Positions 1 to 9,532 of a DNA stretch of 64,000 nt are shown piece after piece. The stretch lies in assembly GCF_023016525.1 (NCBI RefSeq), contig NZ_JALKCG010000003.1:246724-310723 (forward strand). Reading direction: 5' to 3'. The stretch is from Ancylobacter koreensis (GTDB taxonomy: Bacteria > Pseudomonadota > Alphaproteobacteria > Rhizobiales > Xanthobacteraceae). The notes beneath the pieces were generated by a model. That model was not told the origin of the DNA and did no database searches. It was given only the letters and a program-made list of their open reading frames with translations. The number at the start of each line of letters is the position of its first letter. Position 1 is the stretch's first letter. The position numbers were made by a program, and so were the translations under genes.

Positions 1-98
1 TTCAGGCCGCCATACTAGCTTACGCGTCCCCGCCATGCGCGCCCGCTCGCCCGCCTGTCCACATCTAGGCCGAAAACGGGGTGCCGCCATGTCAGATC

Positions 99-113
99 GT
101 TCTTGTTATGTTC
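99..113. promoter_or_regulatory. LexA (SOS) box, GTTC-N7-GTTC
   Basis: The sequence GTTCTTGTTATGTTC is an exact match to the direct-repeat LexA operator GTTC-N7-GTTC known from Rhizobiales and other alphaproteobacteria. It lies about 100 bp before a small membrane-protein gene and 336 bp before uvrA, a classical SOS gene. A possible -35 TTGTTA (103-108), 17-nt spacer and weak -10 CTAGTT (126-131) overlap the box, so bound LexA would block this promoter. A divergent gene to the left, outside the window, could share the operator (ssb is a common neighbour of uvrA in this group; inference). Confidence 0.8.
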
Positions 114-216
114 CTAACATTGTGTCTAGTTTGATGCAAGACAATGAGTCCCTCGTTGCAGTGGCGGAGACCAGCACTATGTTAACGCTGTGAATGCCGC
201 AGGGAGTGTTCCCGTC

Positions 217-381
217 ATGACCGATCCGCGTAACCGCCGGCGCGCCCGCGCCACTGCCATTGCCCTCAACGCCGAGGACGCGCGCCAGGCGATGATCCGC
301 CGCGCGCTGCTCGCCGTAACCGGCGGGATGATCGCGGCGACCGCCGTCGCGGCGCTGGCGATGAAGGCCGCCGGCCTCTGA
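217..381 (+). CDS. Small single-pass membrane protein upstream of uvrA
   Basis: Predicted 54-residue protein starting at ATG 217, with an AGGGAG ribosome-binding site about 9 nt upstream; a GTG at 190 would add nine residues but lacks this site. The N-terminal half is basic (run of Arg at residues 5-10), and the C-terminal half is one hydrophobic Ala/Val-rich segment from about residue 31 to the end, consistent with a membrane anchor with the basic end in the cytoplasm. It lies between the LexA box and uvrA, so it may be DNA-damage induced. No family was recognised. Small LexA-regulated membrane proteins such as Caulobacter SidA inhibit division, but no sequence similarity to them is claimed. 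Confidence 0.6.
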   Translation: MTDPRNRRRARATAIALNAEDARQAMIRRALLAVTGGMIAATAVAALAMKAAGL

Positions 382-448
382 GTTTCGTCGGGACGGGCGG
401 CCGCCCCCGCGATATGTTTCTGGCACAGCCCGTCAAGATGAGACCGGA

Positions 449-3352
449 ATGAAGGACCGCGTGGATCCCCCGCGCCGCGACGCCCGTTCGATTACGATAC
501 GCGGCGCGCGCGAGCACAATCTCAAGAATGTCGATCTGGAAATCCCGCGCGACAGCCTTGTCGTGTTCACGGGACTTTCGGGCTCAGGCAAATCCTCGCT
601 GGCCTTCGACACGATCTATGCCGAGGGCCAGCGCCGCTATGTCGAGAGCCTCTCGGCTTATGCACGCCAGTTCCTGGAGATGATGCAGAAGCCGGACGTC
701 GACCAGATCGACGGCCTGTCGCCGGCCATCTCCATCGAGCAGAAGACCACCTCGAAGAACCCGCGCTCCACCGTCGGCACCGTCACCGAGATCTACGACT
801 ACATGCGCCTGCTCTGGGCGCGCGTCGGCATCCCCTATTCGCCCGCGACCGGCCTTCCCATCGAGAGCCAGACGGTCAGCCAGATGGTCGACCGCGTGCT
901 GGCGCTGCCGGAGAAGTCGCGGCTCTTCCTGCTGGCTCCGGTTGTTCGCGGTCGCAAGGGCGAGTACCGCAAGGAACTCGCCGAGTTCCAGAAGAAGGGC
1001 TTCCAGCGCGTCAAGGTCGACGGCGAATTCCACGAGATCGCCGAGGCCCCCGCGCTCGACAAGAAGTTCAAGCACGACATCGACGTGGTGGTGGACCGCC
1101 TCGTGGTGCGCCCGGACATCGCCAGCCGTCTCGCGGATAGTTTCGAGACGGCGCTCGGCCTTGCCGACGGCATCGCGGTGATCGAGTTCGCCGACGAGAA
1201 GGACGAGGGCGGCGAGCCGCGCCGCATCGTCTTCTCGGAGAAGTTCGCCTGCCCGGTCTCCGGCTTCACCATTCCCGAGATCGAGCCGCGGCTGTTCTCC
1301 TTCAACAACCCGTTCGGCGCCTGCCCGACCTGCGACGGCCTCGGCCACGAGAGCAAGATCGACCCGGACCTCGTGGTGCCGGACAAGTCGCGCACCCTCA
1401 AACAGGGCGCCATCGCGCCGTGGGCGAAGTCCACCTCGCCCTATTACGGCCAGACGCTGGACGCCATCGCCCGCCATTACGGCGTCAAGCTCACCGTGCC
1501 CTGGTCGGGCCTGCCGGAGAAGGTGCAGGACGTCATCCTGCACGGCTCGAAGGCCGAGACCATCCGTTTCGTCTATGACGACGGCATGCGCGCCTATGAG
1601 ACGGTGAAGACTTTCGAGGGCATCGTCACCAATCTGGAGCGCCGCTGGCGTGAGACGGAAAGTGACTGGGCGCGCGAGGAGATCGGCAAGTATTTCTCCG
1701 CCGTGCCCTGCGCGGCCTGCCACGGCTATCGGCTGAAGCCCGAAGCGCTGGCGGTGAAGATCGCCGGCAGCCATATCGGCCAGGCCGCGCAGCTTTCCGT
1801 GCGCGCCGCGCTGGACTGGTTCGGCGCCCTGCCCGGCCAGCTCAGCGACAAGCAGAACGAGATCGCGGTACGCATCCTCAAGGAAATCCGCGACCGCCTC
1901 GCCTTCCTGCTCGATGTCGGGCTCGACTATCTCACGCTGGCGCGCTCCTCCGGCACGCTGTCGGGCGGCGAGAGCCAGCGCATCCGCCTCGCCTCGCAGA
2001 TCGGTTCCGGCCTGACCGGCGTCCTTTACGTGCTGGACGAGCCGTCCATCGGCCTGCACCAGCGTGACAATGAGCGCCTGCTCGGCACGCTGCGGCGCCT
2101 GCGTGACCTCGGCAACACGGTGATCGTGGTCGAGCACGACGAGGACGCCATCCTCGCCGCCGACTATGTCGTCGATGTCGGCCCCGGTGCGGGCGTGCAT
2201 GGCGGGCGCATCGTCGCGCAGGGCACGCCACGCGAGATCCTTGCCAACCCGAACTCGCTTACCGGGAAGTACCTCACCGGCGAACTCACCGTGCCGGTGC
2301 CCAAGCGCCGCAAGCCGGACCGCAAGCGGCTGCTGCGGGTGGTCAATGCGCGGGCCAACAACCTCAAGAACGTCACGGCGGAGATCCCGCTCGGCCTGTT
2401 CACCGCCGTCACCGGCGTCTCGGGCGGCGGCAAGTCGACGCTTCTGGTCGACACGCTCTACCGCGCCGTGGCGCGCCGGCTCAATGGCGCTTCCGATCCC
2501 CCGCTGGCCCATGACGGGCTGGAGGGGCTGGAGCACCTCGACAAGGTGATCGACATCGACCAGTCGCCGATCGGGCGCACGCCGCGATCGAACCCCGCGA
2601 CCTATACCGGCGCCTTCACGCCGATCCGCGAATGGTTCTCCGGCCTGCCGGAGGCCAAGGCGCGCGGCTACGGCCCGGGGCGCTTCTCGTTCAACGTGAA
2701 GGGTGGGCGCTGCGAGGCGTGCCAGGGCGACGGCGTCATCAAGATCGAGATGCACTTCCTCCCGGACGTCTACGTCACCTGCGACGTCTGCAAGGGCAAG
2801 CGCTACAACCGCGAGACGCTGGAAGTCACCTTCAAGGGCAAGTCCATCGCCGACGTGCTCGACATGACGGTCGAGGAAGGCGCCGAGTTCTTCAAGGCGG
2901 TGCCGGCGGTGCGCGAGAAGCTGGAGACGCTCTCGCGCGTCGGGCTCGACTACATCAAGGTCGGCCAGCAGGCCAACACGCTGTCGGGCGGCGAGGCGCA
3001 GCGCGTGAAGCTCTCCAAGGAGCTTTCCCGCCGCGCCACCGGGCGCACGCTGTACATTCTCGACGAGCCGACGACGGGGCTGCACTTCGCCGATGTCGCC
3101 AAGCTGCTCGAAGTGCTCCACGAACTGGTCGAGCAGGGCAACACGGTGGTGGTGATCGAGCACAATCTCGAGGTCATCAAGACCGCCGACTGGGTGATCG
3201 ACCTCGGCCCCGAGGGCGGCGACGGCGGCGGCGAAATCGTCGCGGCCGGCCCGCCGGAAGTCATCGCAAAAGCCGCCCGCAGCCACACCGGCCGTTTCCT
3301 CGCCGAGGTGCTGGAGCGCCGCCCGCTCAAGCCGCGCAGCGCGGCGGAGTAG
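449..3352 (+). CDS. uvrA: Excinuclease ABC subunit A (UvrA)
   Basis: 967-residue damage-recognition ATPase of nucleotide excision repair, working in the cytoplasm with UvrB and UvrC. Two ABC modules are visible: Walker [10 protein letters not shown] (residues 42-50) with signature LSGGESQR and Walker B LYVLDEPS, then a second Walker [10 protein letters not shown] with LSGGEAQR and LYILDEPT. The C-terminal zinc module has two CxxC pairs (CEAC and CDVC). The N-terminal zinc module keeps CPTC, but its first pair is reduced to CPVS. Length is typical of the family. It lies downstream of a LexA box, so SOS induction is expected. Confidence 0.98.
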   Translation: MKDRVDPPRRDARSITIRGAREHNLKNVDLEIPRDSLVVFTGLSGSGKSSLAFDTIYAEGQRRYVESLSAYARQFLEMMQKPDVDQIDGLSPAISIEQKTTSKNPRSTVGTVTEIYDYMRLLWARVGIPYSPATGLPIESQTVSQMVDRVLALPEKSRLFLLAPVVRGRKGEYRKELAEFQKKGFQRVKVDGEFHEIAEAPALDKKFKHDIDVVVDRLVVRPDIASRLADSFETALGLADGIAVIEFADEKDEGGEPRRIVFSEKFACPVSGFTIPEIEPRLFSFNNPFGACPTCDGLGHESKIDPDLVVPDKSRTLKQGAIAPWAKSTSPYYGQTLDAIARHYGVKLTVPWSGLPEKVQDVILHGSKAETIRFVYDDGMRAYETVKTFEGIVTNLERRWRETESDWAREEIGKYFSAVPCAACHGYRLKPEALAVKIAGSHIGQAAQLSVRAALDWFGALPGQLSDKQNEIAVRILKEIRDRLAFLLDVGLDYLTLARSSGTLSGGESQRIRLASQIGSGLTGVLYVLDEPSIGLHQRDNERLLGTLRRLRDLGNTVIVVEHDEDAILAADYVVDVGPGAGVHGGRIVAQGTPREILANPNSLTGKYLTGELTVPVPKRRKPDRKRLLRVVNARANNLKNVTAEIPLGLFTAVTGVSGGGKSTLLVDTLYRAVARRLNGASDPPLAHDGLEGLEHLDKVIDIDQSPIGRTPRSNPATYTGAFTPIREWFSGLPEAKARGYGPGRFSFNVKGGRCEACQGDGVIKIEMHFLPDVYVTCDVCKGKRYNRETLEVTFKGKSIADVLDMTVEEGAEFFKAVPAVREKLETLSRVGLDYIKVGQQANTLSGGEAQRVKLSKELSRRATGRTLYILDEPTTGLHFADVAKLLEVLHELVEQGNTVVVIEHNLEVIKTADWVIDLGPEGGDGGGEIVAAGPPEVIAKAARSHTGRFLAEVLERRPLKPRSAAE

Positions 3353-3397
3353 ACGAGCGCCTCTCCGACCAACGCGTCATTCCGCACCAAACGCGTC

Positions 3398-3430
3398 ATC
3401 CTGGACGGTCCGCAGGACCGATCCGGGATC
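3398..3430. repeat. REP-like palindromic intergenic element
   Basis: Imperfect hairpin in the 142-bp gap between uvrA and the convergent ctaA. The inner arms CGGTCC/GGACCG surround a GCA loop, and the outer arms ATCCTGGA/TCCGGGAT pair with one G-T wobble. Just upstream, the word ACGCGTCAT-like occurs twice (3372 and 3391). The pattern of a short GC hairpin bounded by GTCATCC and GGGATC resembles the extragenic palindromes scattered in alphaproteobacterial genomes. It may also end transcription of the two convergent genes. Confidence 0.5.
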
Positions 3431-3494
3431 GTCTGCCGGTGTTTCCGCCACGAGCCTCCGTCCGGCCGGACGGCCAGCCGCTGTCCTCGGCGCG

Positions 3495-4562
3495 TCACGC
3501 GTCCTGCCACAACCGGACCAGGTTCACCGTCACCGCGATCAGTACGATGGTGGCGCCGAACTGGTGCGCCAGCGCGATGTCGACCGGCACCTGATGGATC
3601 AGCGTCCACACGCCGAGAAAGGCCTGCGTCGCCACCAGGGCGAGGATGACGAAGGCGCGCCGGCGCACCGCCCCGCCGACCCGCCGCGCGCTCAGCCAAT
3701 GCCCGATCGCCAGCGCCAGCAGCGCATAGGCGACGAGGCGATGGTTGAACTGGACGGTGAGAACATTCTCGAAGAAATTGCGCCAAGCGGGTTGCTGGAT
3801 CAGCAGATTTTCCATCGGCGGCACGAGATGCCCGTCCATCAGCGGCCAGGTCGTGTAGCTCAACCCCGCGTCGAGGCCGGCGACCAGACCGCCGAGGAAG
3901 ATCTGCAGGATGACGACGCCGAACAGGATGCGGGCATAGGAACGCAGCCAGTCCGGCGAGGCGCGCCGCTCCGCCGGCGGCTTCAGCGAGACCGCGACCG
4001 CCACCGTCGCCGCGAGGATGATGCAGGCGAGCGTGAGGTGGGTGGCGAGCCGGTACTGGCTCACATCGACGCGGTTCACCAGGCCCGAGGCGACCATCCA
4101 CCAGCCGACGCCGCCCTGCAGTCCGCCGAGCACGAAGAGCCCCGACAGTTTCCAGCCGAGCGCCCGGTCGACCAGCCCCCGCCATAGGAAGAACAGGAAG
4201 GGGATGAGGAAGACGAATCCGATCAGCCGGCCGAGTAGCCGGTGCACCCATTCCCACCAGAAGATGTATTTGAACTCATCGAGGCTCATGCCCCGGTTGA
4301 TCTGCTGGTACTGCGGGATCTGGCGGTACTTGTCGAACTCGGTCTGCCACGCGCTCTCGGAGAGCGGCGGCAGCATGCCCGTCACCGGCTTCCACTCGGT
4401 GATGGACAGGCCGGATTCGGTCAGCCGCGTCGCCCCGCCGACCACCACCATCAGCACGATCAGCGCGGCGACGGCATAGAGCCAGAGGCGCACCGGCCGC
4501 AGCCGGTCGGCGGCGGGCACGGCGAGATCGCCCTGCGTCGAAGGGGAAAGATCGAGGGCCAT
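3495..4562 (-). CDS. ctaA: Heme A synthase (COX15/CtaA family)
   Basis: 355-residue inner-membrane enzyme that oxidises the C8 methyl of heme O to the formyl group of heme A for aa3-type cytochrome oxidase. About eight hydrophobic helices are visible, and the conserved heme-binding histidines sit in [25 protein letters not shown] and LAHQFGATI. The N-terminal signature [21 protein letters not shown] is typical of the alphaproteobacterial/mitochondrial type. The start was set at MALDLSPS because the open frame upstream is low-complexity Arg/Pro sequence. It runs convergent to uvrA; no cta/cox partners are adjacent. Confidence 0.95.
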   Translation of the reverse strand: MALDLSPSTQGDLAVPAADRLRPVRLWLYAVAALIVLMVVVGGATRLTESGLSITEWKPVTGMLPPLSESAWQTEFDKYRQIPQYQQINRGMSLDEFKYIFWWEWVHRLLGRLIGFVFLIPFLFFLWRGLVDRALGWKLSGLFVLGGLQGGVGWWMVASGLVNRVDVSQYRLATHLTLACIILAATVAVAVSLKPPAERRASPDWLRSYARILFGVVILQIFLGGLVAGLDAGLSYTTWPLMDGHLVPPMENLLIQQPAWRNFFENVLTVQFNHRLVAYALLALAIGHWLSARRVGGAVRRRAFVILALVATQAFLGVWTLIHQVPVDIALAHQFGATIVLIAVTVNLVRLWQDA

Positions 4563-4716
4563 GCACGCGCTCCCTGCACCGGCGGCCACCCGCCCCCGCC
4601 GGCCGCCTTGCGCCGGGCGGCTTCCGCCCGGGCGTCGCGAGCGATATAGAGGCGCGCGCGGCCATGCAACGGGACTCTTTGTCCCGCGCGCCGTGCCGAC
4701 CAGCCGGAGCGCCGAC

Positions 4717-4959
4717 ATGAACGACAACCGCCCCGCCCCTACCGGCCGCCTGCGCAAGTTCGCCGGTACTCTGGCGCTCGTCGTGCTGGTGGTGTTCTGG
4801 GCGCTGGCCGCGATGGCGCTGGCACAGGGCCGTGTCACCACCCTGCCAGCTTTCGGACAGTTCGTGGCCTATGTGATCCTCGGCAGCGGATGGATCGTGC
4901 CGGCCGCCTTCATCATCCGCTGGATGCTGAAATACGACCGGCGCCCGGAAAGCCTTTGA
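4717..4959 (+). CDS. DUF2842 family small membrane protein
   Basis: 80-residue protein with two hydrophobic helices (about residues 14-37 and 44-66) and a basic cytoplasmic-looking tail ending [13 protein letters not shown]. The [17 protein letters not shown] region matches what is known of DUF2842, a family of unknown function common in alphaproteobacteria. The start is the ATG in the GCCGACATGAAC context; the preceding open frame is Arg/Pro-rich and unlikely to be translated. It is transcribed divergently from ctaA with about 150 bp between them. Confidence 0.75.
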   Translation: MNDNRPAPTGRLRKFAGTLALVVLVVFWALAAMALAQGRVTTLPAFGQFVAYVILGSGWIVPAAFIIRWMLKYDRRPESL

Positions 4960-4969
4960 GGGCGCGCGT

Positions 4970-6457
4970 TCACGCTGCGCGGGAGAGTGCGCCGGCCGGT
5001 GTTTCCGGCGTGAACGTCACCATCGCGATATCGCCGAACCCCTGAGCGCCCAGGCCGTCGAAGGCCTGCACCGCATCGGTCGCCAGCGCGCCGGGACGCG
5101 TCACCAATATGGTGGTCGGCGCCAGCGCCGCGATGCGCGCGGCTCCCTCGGCGCCGCCGAGCGGCGGGGCGGCCACGATGACGTGATCATAGGTCTGGGT
5201 CAGCGCCGTGAGGATCAGCGGCAGACGGTCGGCCGCGATAAGCCCCGCCGCCTCGCGGGCGCCCCGGCCGGGCGGAATCACGTGGCAGCGCGAGCCGTTC
5301 TCGCGATGGATGGCGTCCGAGAAGCTCGCCACGCCGAACAGCAGGTCGGTGAGGCCGGGCGCACGCGGGTCGCCCGCGAGGGCATCGAGCGTCGGCGAGC
5401 TCATTTCGAGGCACACCAGGACAACCCGGCGGTCGGCAGTGGAGGACAGCGCGCGCCCGAGCGCGACGGCGCAGCGGGCTATGCCCTCGTCCGGGCTCGG
5501 GCCCGTGACGACGACCAGCCGCGCGGCGGCGCCGCGCACCTCCACGAGCCGCGAGAGATCGGCCAGCTCGCGCTCGCGGGCGGGAAGGCCGCGCGGCGGC
5601 AGGCGCTCCTCGTCCGGCTCGTCATTGGCGCCGCCGATCCACGGAAGATGCTGCATCGCGCGGGCCGGCACCTCCGGCATGGGCACGGCTCCGAATTCCT
5701 GCCCGGCGGCACGCGTGCGGCGGCGCGCCAGCGCCTGAAAGCCCATCACCAGTAGAAAAGTGCCGATGCCGGCGGTGAGGCTGGAAATCAGCGGCGTGGG
5801 CCAGCGCGGCGTCGCGGCGGGCGCGGCGGAGGCGAGGATGCGGGCCGGCATAGGCGCGGCGGCATTGGGGTCCATGCTGAACGGACCTCGGCTTTCGCGC
5901 AGTTCCAGATAATTGGTCGCAAAGGCGTTGGCGACATCCGCCGAGAGGCGAGGATCGGGCGAGGCGAAATCCACGGCGATCTGGCCGGAGCCGATATCGC
6001 GCACCGACAGCCCGCGCTCGACCGAACGCAGCGCCAGAGTCTGGCGGGACTCCTGGCCCGCCGACGGAACGGCGGAGAAGCCGGCGACGCGCAGGGCCGC
6101 GCCTGAAAGGGCCGCCGTCACTCCGCCCAGCGGGGCGGCGAGCCGCGCGGTGAGCCCGTTGCGCTCGATGACGTGGCGGGCGAAGTCGCGCGAGGAGAGA
6201 ACCTTCAGGCTGTCGCGGCCGGCGGCGAAGCTGCGGCTGTCGGTCCACAGGCGTGCCTGCGACTGGTAGCGCGGCGTGCTGACCTGGCTGACGATTCCCC
6301 CGGCGAGCAGGCCAGCGAGAACAGGCGCGAGCAGAAGACGGCGAATCCGCTGGACGGTACGTTCCGGCGGAATCGCGGCGGGCGGCGGCGTCGCCTCATC
6401 GGGCAGCGGCGCGGCGCTCGGGCTGGCGATCTCACTCGGGTCCATCATGGTGCCCAT
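4970..6457 (-). CDS. Wzz-like polysaccharide co-polymerase with degenerate BY-kinase domain
   Basis: 495-residue protein. Residues 31-240 look like a polysaccharide chain-length determinant: TM1 about 41-58, a periplasmic part with a Wzz-like YQSQARLW strand, and TM2 about 222-242. Residues 300-495 have the outline of the bacterial tyrosine (BY) kinase P-loop fold. All three nucleotide motifs are changed: the Walker A region reads TGPSPDEGIARC with no Lys-Ser/Thr, the Walker A' region reads VLVCLEMSS without its aspartates, and Walker B reads HVIVAAPPL with no Asp. The C-terminus has no tyrosine cluster. It is probably a membrane scaffold for exopolysaccharide export with no kinase activity. 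No polysaccharide genes are adjacent. Confidence 0.75.
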   Translation of the reverse strand: MGTMMDPSEIASPSAAPLPDEATPPPAAIPPERTVQRIRRLLLAPVLAGLLAGGIVSQVSTPRYQSQARLWTDSRSFAAGRDSLKVLSSRDFARHVIERNGLTARLAAPLGGVTAALSGAALRVAGFSAVPSAGQESRQTLALRSVERGLSVRDIGSGQIAVDFASPDPRLSADVANAFATNYLELRESRGPFSMDPNAAAPMPARILASAAPAATPRWPTPLISSLTAGIGTFLLVMGFQALARRRTRAAGQEFGAVPMPEVPARAMQHLPWIGGANDEPDEERLPPRGLPARERELADLSRLVEVRGAAARLVVVTGPSPDEGIARCAVALGRALSSTADRRVVLVCLEMSSPTLDALAGDPRAPGLTDLLFGVASFSDAIHRENGSRCHVIPPGRGAREAAGLIAADRLPLILTALTQTYDHVIVAAPPLGGAEGAARIAALAPTTILVTRPGALATDAVQAFDGLGAQGFGDIAMVTFTPETPAGALSRAA

Positions 6458-6556
6458 TAGGCACCGTCATGGTTTCCACCGTGTTAAAGCCGCACACGCA
6501 CCCACAGGCGACCGCGAGGGCCGCCGTTCGTTCCGGGAATGGGGATGGAGTGGAAA

Positions 6557-6634
6557 TGGTCGGAGCGAGAGGATTTGAACCTCCGACCCCTAGTCCCCCA
6601 GACTAGTGCGCTAACCAGGCTGCGCTACGCTCCG
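6557..6634 (-). tRNA. tRNA-Pro (anticodon GGG)
   Basis: Cloverleaf on the minus strand: acceptor stem CGGAGCG/CGCTCCG, anticodon stem CTAGT/ACTAG with loop CTGGGGG (anticodon GGG), T arm with TTCGAAT, discriminator A and an encoded CCA end (TGG at 6557-6559 on the plus strand). It starts 21 bp after the stop of the membrane-protein gene on the same strand. Confidence 0.96.
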
Positions 6635-6655
6635 ACGCCGTGAGGCGTCGCCTGT

Positions 6656-7183
6656 CTAGCCATTTGCCGGCCGCGATGCAAGCCGCGCGGCGGGCTCGAC
6701 AGGTCCCTCCCCACCTTCCTGCGCCTCGGGCTCGGGCCCCACTTCGCGCTCGGTTGACGCGCTCAGGCGCTGGAACACGCCGAGGGAGACCAGAGTGAGG
6801 CAGCCGGCGGCCAGCAGAAGCGCGGCATAGACCACATCCGCGACATCCTCACGCGCCGTCTCGAACACCAGCACCAGCGCCTCCAGGAAGATGGCGATGA
6901 CGATGGTCGAGATGAATTTGGTGAGGCCGCGCCGCGCGTCGGCCGCCGTGCGTTTCTCCCGGCCGGCCGGCACCTCCTCCTCGAAAAAGTACTTGGCGAC
7001 GTCGAACAGGGCGATGGCGACGATGAGATAGCCGACCACGGCGAGCAGCGAGCCGTGAATCGCCTGCCCTCCCGCGAGGCTGTCGCGTATCGCCATATAG
7101 GGGGCATAGACCAGCAGGATGGCCGCCACGGCCATGAGGGCGCAGGCGGCGACGGCGAAGACGATGCGGATGAAGAGGCTCAT
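6656..7183 (-). CDS. Four-helix membrane protein of unknown function
   Basis: 175-residue protein. Four hydrophobic helices are seen at about residues 5-27, 43-64, 89-108 and 117-140. A charged loop (FEEEVPAGREKRTAADARR) lies between the second and third, and the C-terminal tail is acidic and low in complexity. The length and layout recall PsiE-like or other four-helix inner-membrane proteins, but no family was recognised with certainty. It is followed closely by tRNA-Pro. Confidence 0.65.
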   Translation of the reverse strand: MSLFIRIVFAVAACALMAVAAILLVYAPYMAIRDSLAGGQAIHGSLLAVVGYLIVAIALFDVAKYFFEEEVPAGREKRTAADARRGLTKFISTIVIAIFLEALVLVFETAREDVADVVYAALLLAAGCLTLVSLGVFQRLSASTEREVGPEPEAQEGGEGPVEPAARLASRPANG

Positions 7184-7319
7184 GCGGGTTCCCCTATCGG
7201 AATGCCGTCCCAGCTAGAGCGAGCCGCGCCGCCGGCAAGGGTTCTTGCGCTTCGGGGCTGCCGGATGTGCGGGAATGGGCCATATGTTGAAGCGCCGGGC
7301 CAGCCACGGAGCCATTGTC

Positions 7320-8015
7320 ATGAATCATCACAGCCACGGCCATGTCCACGGCCACCCTGCTCCGGCCGTCGCCGAAGGCAGTGATGCGCCGCTCGACGCG
7401 CCGCCCGACATTCCGCCCCTGCCCGAGATGCTGGCGCGGCTGGAGACGCGGCGCTCGGCGCCGCTGCGCGGGCTGGTCGAACCGGGGCTGTCGCCGGATG
7501 AACTGGACCGGCTGCTGAGGCTCGCCGCGCGCGTTCCCGATCACGGTCGACTAGTGCCCTGGCGCTTCATCGTCGTGGCCGGTGCGGCGCGGCAGGCGCT
7601 CGGCGAACGGCTCGATGCGCTCTATGCCCGGCAGAACCCCGGCCTGCCGGTGGCAAAGGCCGACATGTGGACGCTCTACATGTCCCGCGCGCCGCTGACG
7701 GTGGTCCTTGTCAGCCGACCGGATACGAGCGCCAAGGTGCCGGAATGGAATCAGGTGCTGTCGGCCGGTGCCGCCGGCATGGCGCTGACGGTAGCCGCCA
7801 GCGCCATGGGATTCGCAACGCAATGGCTGCTGAAATGGCCCGGCCGTGACACCGAGGCGGCCGCCCTGCTCGGCGTGACAGCGCCAGAGCGGGTCGCCGG
7901 CTTCATCCATATCGGCAAGCCGGCGCAAGTCAGCGAGGACCGGCCGCGGCCGGCCCTCGACGAGGTGGTGAGCTACTGGGCGCCCGATCAGTCGATGTCG
8001 AACGACACGCCCTGA
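7320..8015 (+). CDS. Nitroreductase family protein with His-rich N-terminus
   Basis: 231-residue flavoprotein of the nitroreductase superfamily. The core begins at LARLETRRSAPLRGL (FMN-binding Arg cluster), followed by RVPDHGRLVPWRFIVV and a C-terminal ASAMGFATQWLLKWPG segment, as in the YdjA-type short nitroreductases. The start at MNHHSHGHVHGHP gives an N-terminal tag with six His in twelve residues, which may bind Ni, Zn or Cu. An in-frame ATG further upstream is possible but would add unrelated sequence. The 3' end overlaps the convergent dehydrogenase gene by 28 bp. Confidence 0.85.
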   Translation: MNHHSHGHVHGHPAPAVAEGSDAPLDAPPDIPPLPEMLARLETRRSAPLRGLVEPGLSPDELDRLLRLAARVPDHGRLVPWRFIVVAGAARQALGERLDALYARQNPGLPVAKADMWTLYMSRAPLTVVLVSRPDTSAKVPEWNQVLSAGAAGMALTVAASAMGFATQWLLKWPGRDTEAAALLGVTAPERVAGFIHIGKPAQVSEDRPRPALDEVVSYWAPDQSMSNDTP

Positions 8016-9532
8016 GCCAGCGGCAGGGAGCGCGAATAGTTGATGGTGTTGGTGGCGCGCCGCATATAGGCCTTCCACGCATCCGAGCCTGACTCGCGCC
8101 CGCCGCCGGTCTCCTTCTCGCCGCCGAACGCGCCGCCGATCTCGGCTCCGGATGGGCCGATATTCACATTCGCGATGCCGCAATCCGAGCCCTCGGCGGA
8201 CAGGAAGGTCTCAGCCTCGCGCAGATCGTTGGTGAAGATCGACGAGGAGAGGCCCTGCGGCACGCCGTTGTGCAGGGCGATCGCCTCCTCAAGGCTCGAC
8301 GTGCGCAGCACGTAGAGGATCGGCGCGAAGGTCTCGTGCTTCACGATCTCGATCTGCTCGCCGATCTCGACCAGCGCGGGGCGGACGTAATAGGCGTCCG
8401 GCCGTTCGTCCGCGCGCACGCGCTCGCCGCCATGGATGCGGGCGCCGGCGGCGCGGGCGGCGTCGAGCGCCTTCTGCATGCCCTCATAGGCGGCCTTGTC
8501 GATCAGCGGGCCGATCAGCGTGCCCGCCTCGCGCGGATCGCCGATGCCGACCGAGCTATAGGCCCTCACGAGGCGCGGGATCAGCGCGTCATAGACGGCT
8601 CCGTCGACGATTAGGCGGCGCAGCGTGGTGCAGCGCTGGCCGGCCGTGCCCATGGCGGCGAAGGCGATGCCGCGCAGGGAGAGGTCGAGATCGGCCGAGG
8701 GACGCACGATGGCGGCGTTGTTGCCGCCCAGTTCGAGGATCGAGCGGCCGAAGCGGCGGGCCACCCGCTCGCCGACGATGCGACCCATGCGGGTCGAGCC
8801 AGTGGCGGAGACGACCGGCACGCGCGTGTCGTCGGTCAGCACCGCGCCCACGTCGGCACCGCCGATGAGAAGCTGCGACAGGCCCTCCGGCGCCCCGCCG
8901 AAGGCGCTTGCCGCCCGCTCGAACAGTGCCTGCACGGCGAGCGCGGTGAGCGGGGTCTTCTCGGACGGCTTCCAGATCACGCTGTCGCCGGCGACCAGCG
9001 CCAGCGCCGCATTCCACGACCACACGGCGACCGGGAAGTTGAAGGCGGTGATGATGCCGACCGGCCCGACCGGGTGCCAGGTTTCCATCATGCGATGGCC
9101 GGGCCGCTCGGAGGCGATGGTGAGACCGTAGAGCTGGCGCGACAGGCCGACGGCAAAATCGCAGATGTCGATCATCTCCTGCACTTCGCCGAGGCCTTCC
9201 GAGACGATCTTGCCGGCCTCCAGCGTGACGAGCCGGCCGAGCTCGGCCTTGTGCGCCCGCAGTTCCTCGCCGAGCAGGCGGACCAGCTCGCCACGGCGCG
9301 GGGCCGGCACGGTGCGCCACGCCTCGAAGGCGGCGACGGAACGGGCGACCGCCTGCGCGGCGTCCTCAGGACTGGCCTCGGGCACCTCTCCGATGATTTC
9401 GCCGGTGATCGGCGAGCGCACCGTGCGGGTGCCGTTGCGCCAGCTCTTGTCCGGTACGCCGAGCGCCCGCAGGAGCTGCACCGTCTCCTCGGCCACCGGC
9501 CGCTGACCCTTGCCCGTCTCGCTGTTCGCCAT
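7988..9532 (-). CDS. ALDH7-type aldehyde dehydrogenase (aminoadipate semialdehyde dehydrogenase-like)
   Basis: 514-residue NAD-dependent aldehyde dehydrogenase. Visible motifs are the cofactor-binding AFNFPVAVWSWNAAL and GDSVIWKPSEKTPLTA, the general-base region LELGGNNAAIV, and the catalytic cysteine in AGQRCTTLRRL. The LELGGNNA and GQRCTT forms and the C-terminal GGEKETGGGRESGSDAWKAYMRR are those of the ALDH7/AmaB (lysine catabolism) subgroup rather than betaine or succinate-semialdehyde dehydrogenases. The start ATG at 9532 is fixed by a good AAGGAG site 8 nt upstream. The substrate is inferred from subgroup only. Confidence 0.92.
   Translation of the reverse strand: MANSETGKGQRPVAEETVQLLRALGVPDKSWRNGTRTVRSPITGEIIGEVPEASPEDAAQAVARSVAAFEAWRTVPAPRRGELVRLLGEELRAHKAELGRLVTLEAGKIVSEGLGEVQEMIDICDFAVGLSRQLYGLTIASERPGHRMMETWHPVGPVGIITAFNFPVAVWSWNAALALVAGDSVIWKPSEKTPLTALAVQALFERAASAFGGAPEGLSQLLIGGADVGAVLTDDTRVPVVSATGSTRMGRIVGERVARRFGRSILELGGNNAAIVRPSADLDLSLRGIAFAAMGTAGQRCTTLRRLIVDGAVYDALIPRLVRAYSSVGIGDPREAGTLIGPLIDKAAYEGMQKALDAARAAGARIHGGERVRADERPDAYYVRPALVEIGEQIEIVKHETFAPILYVLRTSSLEEAIALHNGVPQGLSSSIFTNDLREAETFLSAEGSDCGIANVNIGPSGAEIGGAFGGEKETGGGRESGSDAWKAYMRRATNTINYSRSLPLAQGVSFDID

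Noticed and set aside
584..3286. 900-codon open frame antisense to uvrA
   Set aside because: High-GC shadow frame: Arg/Ala/Asp-rich with no motif, and it lies entirely opposite a certain gene.
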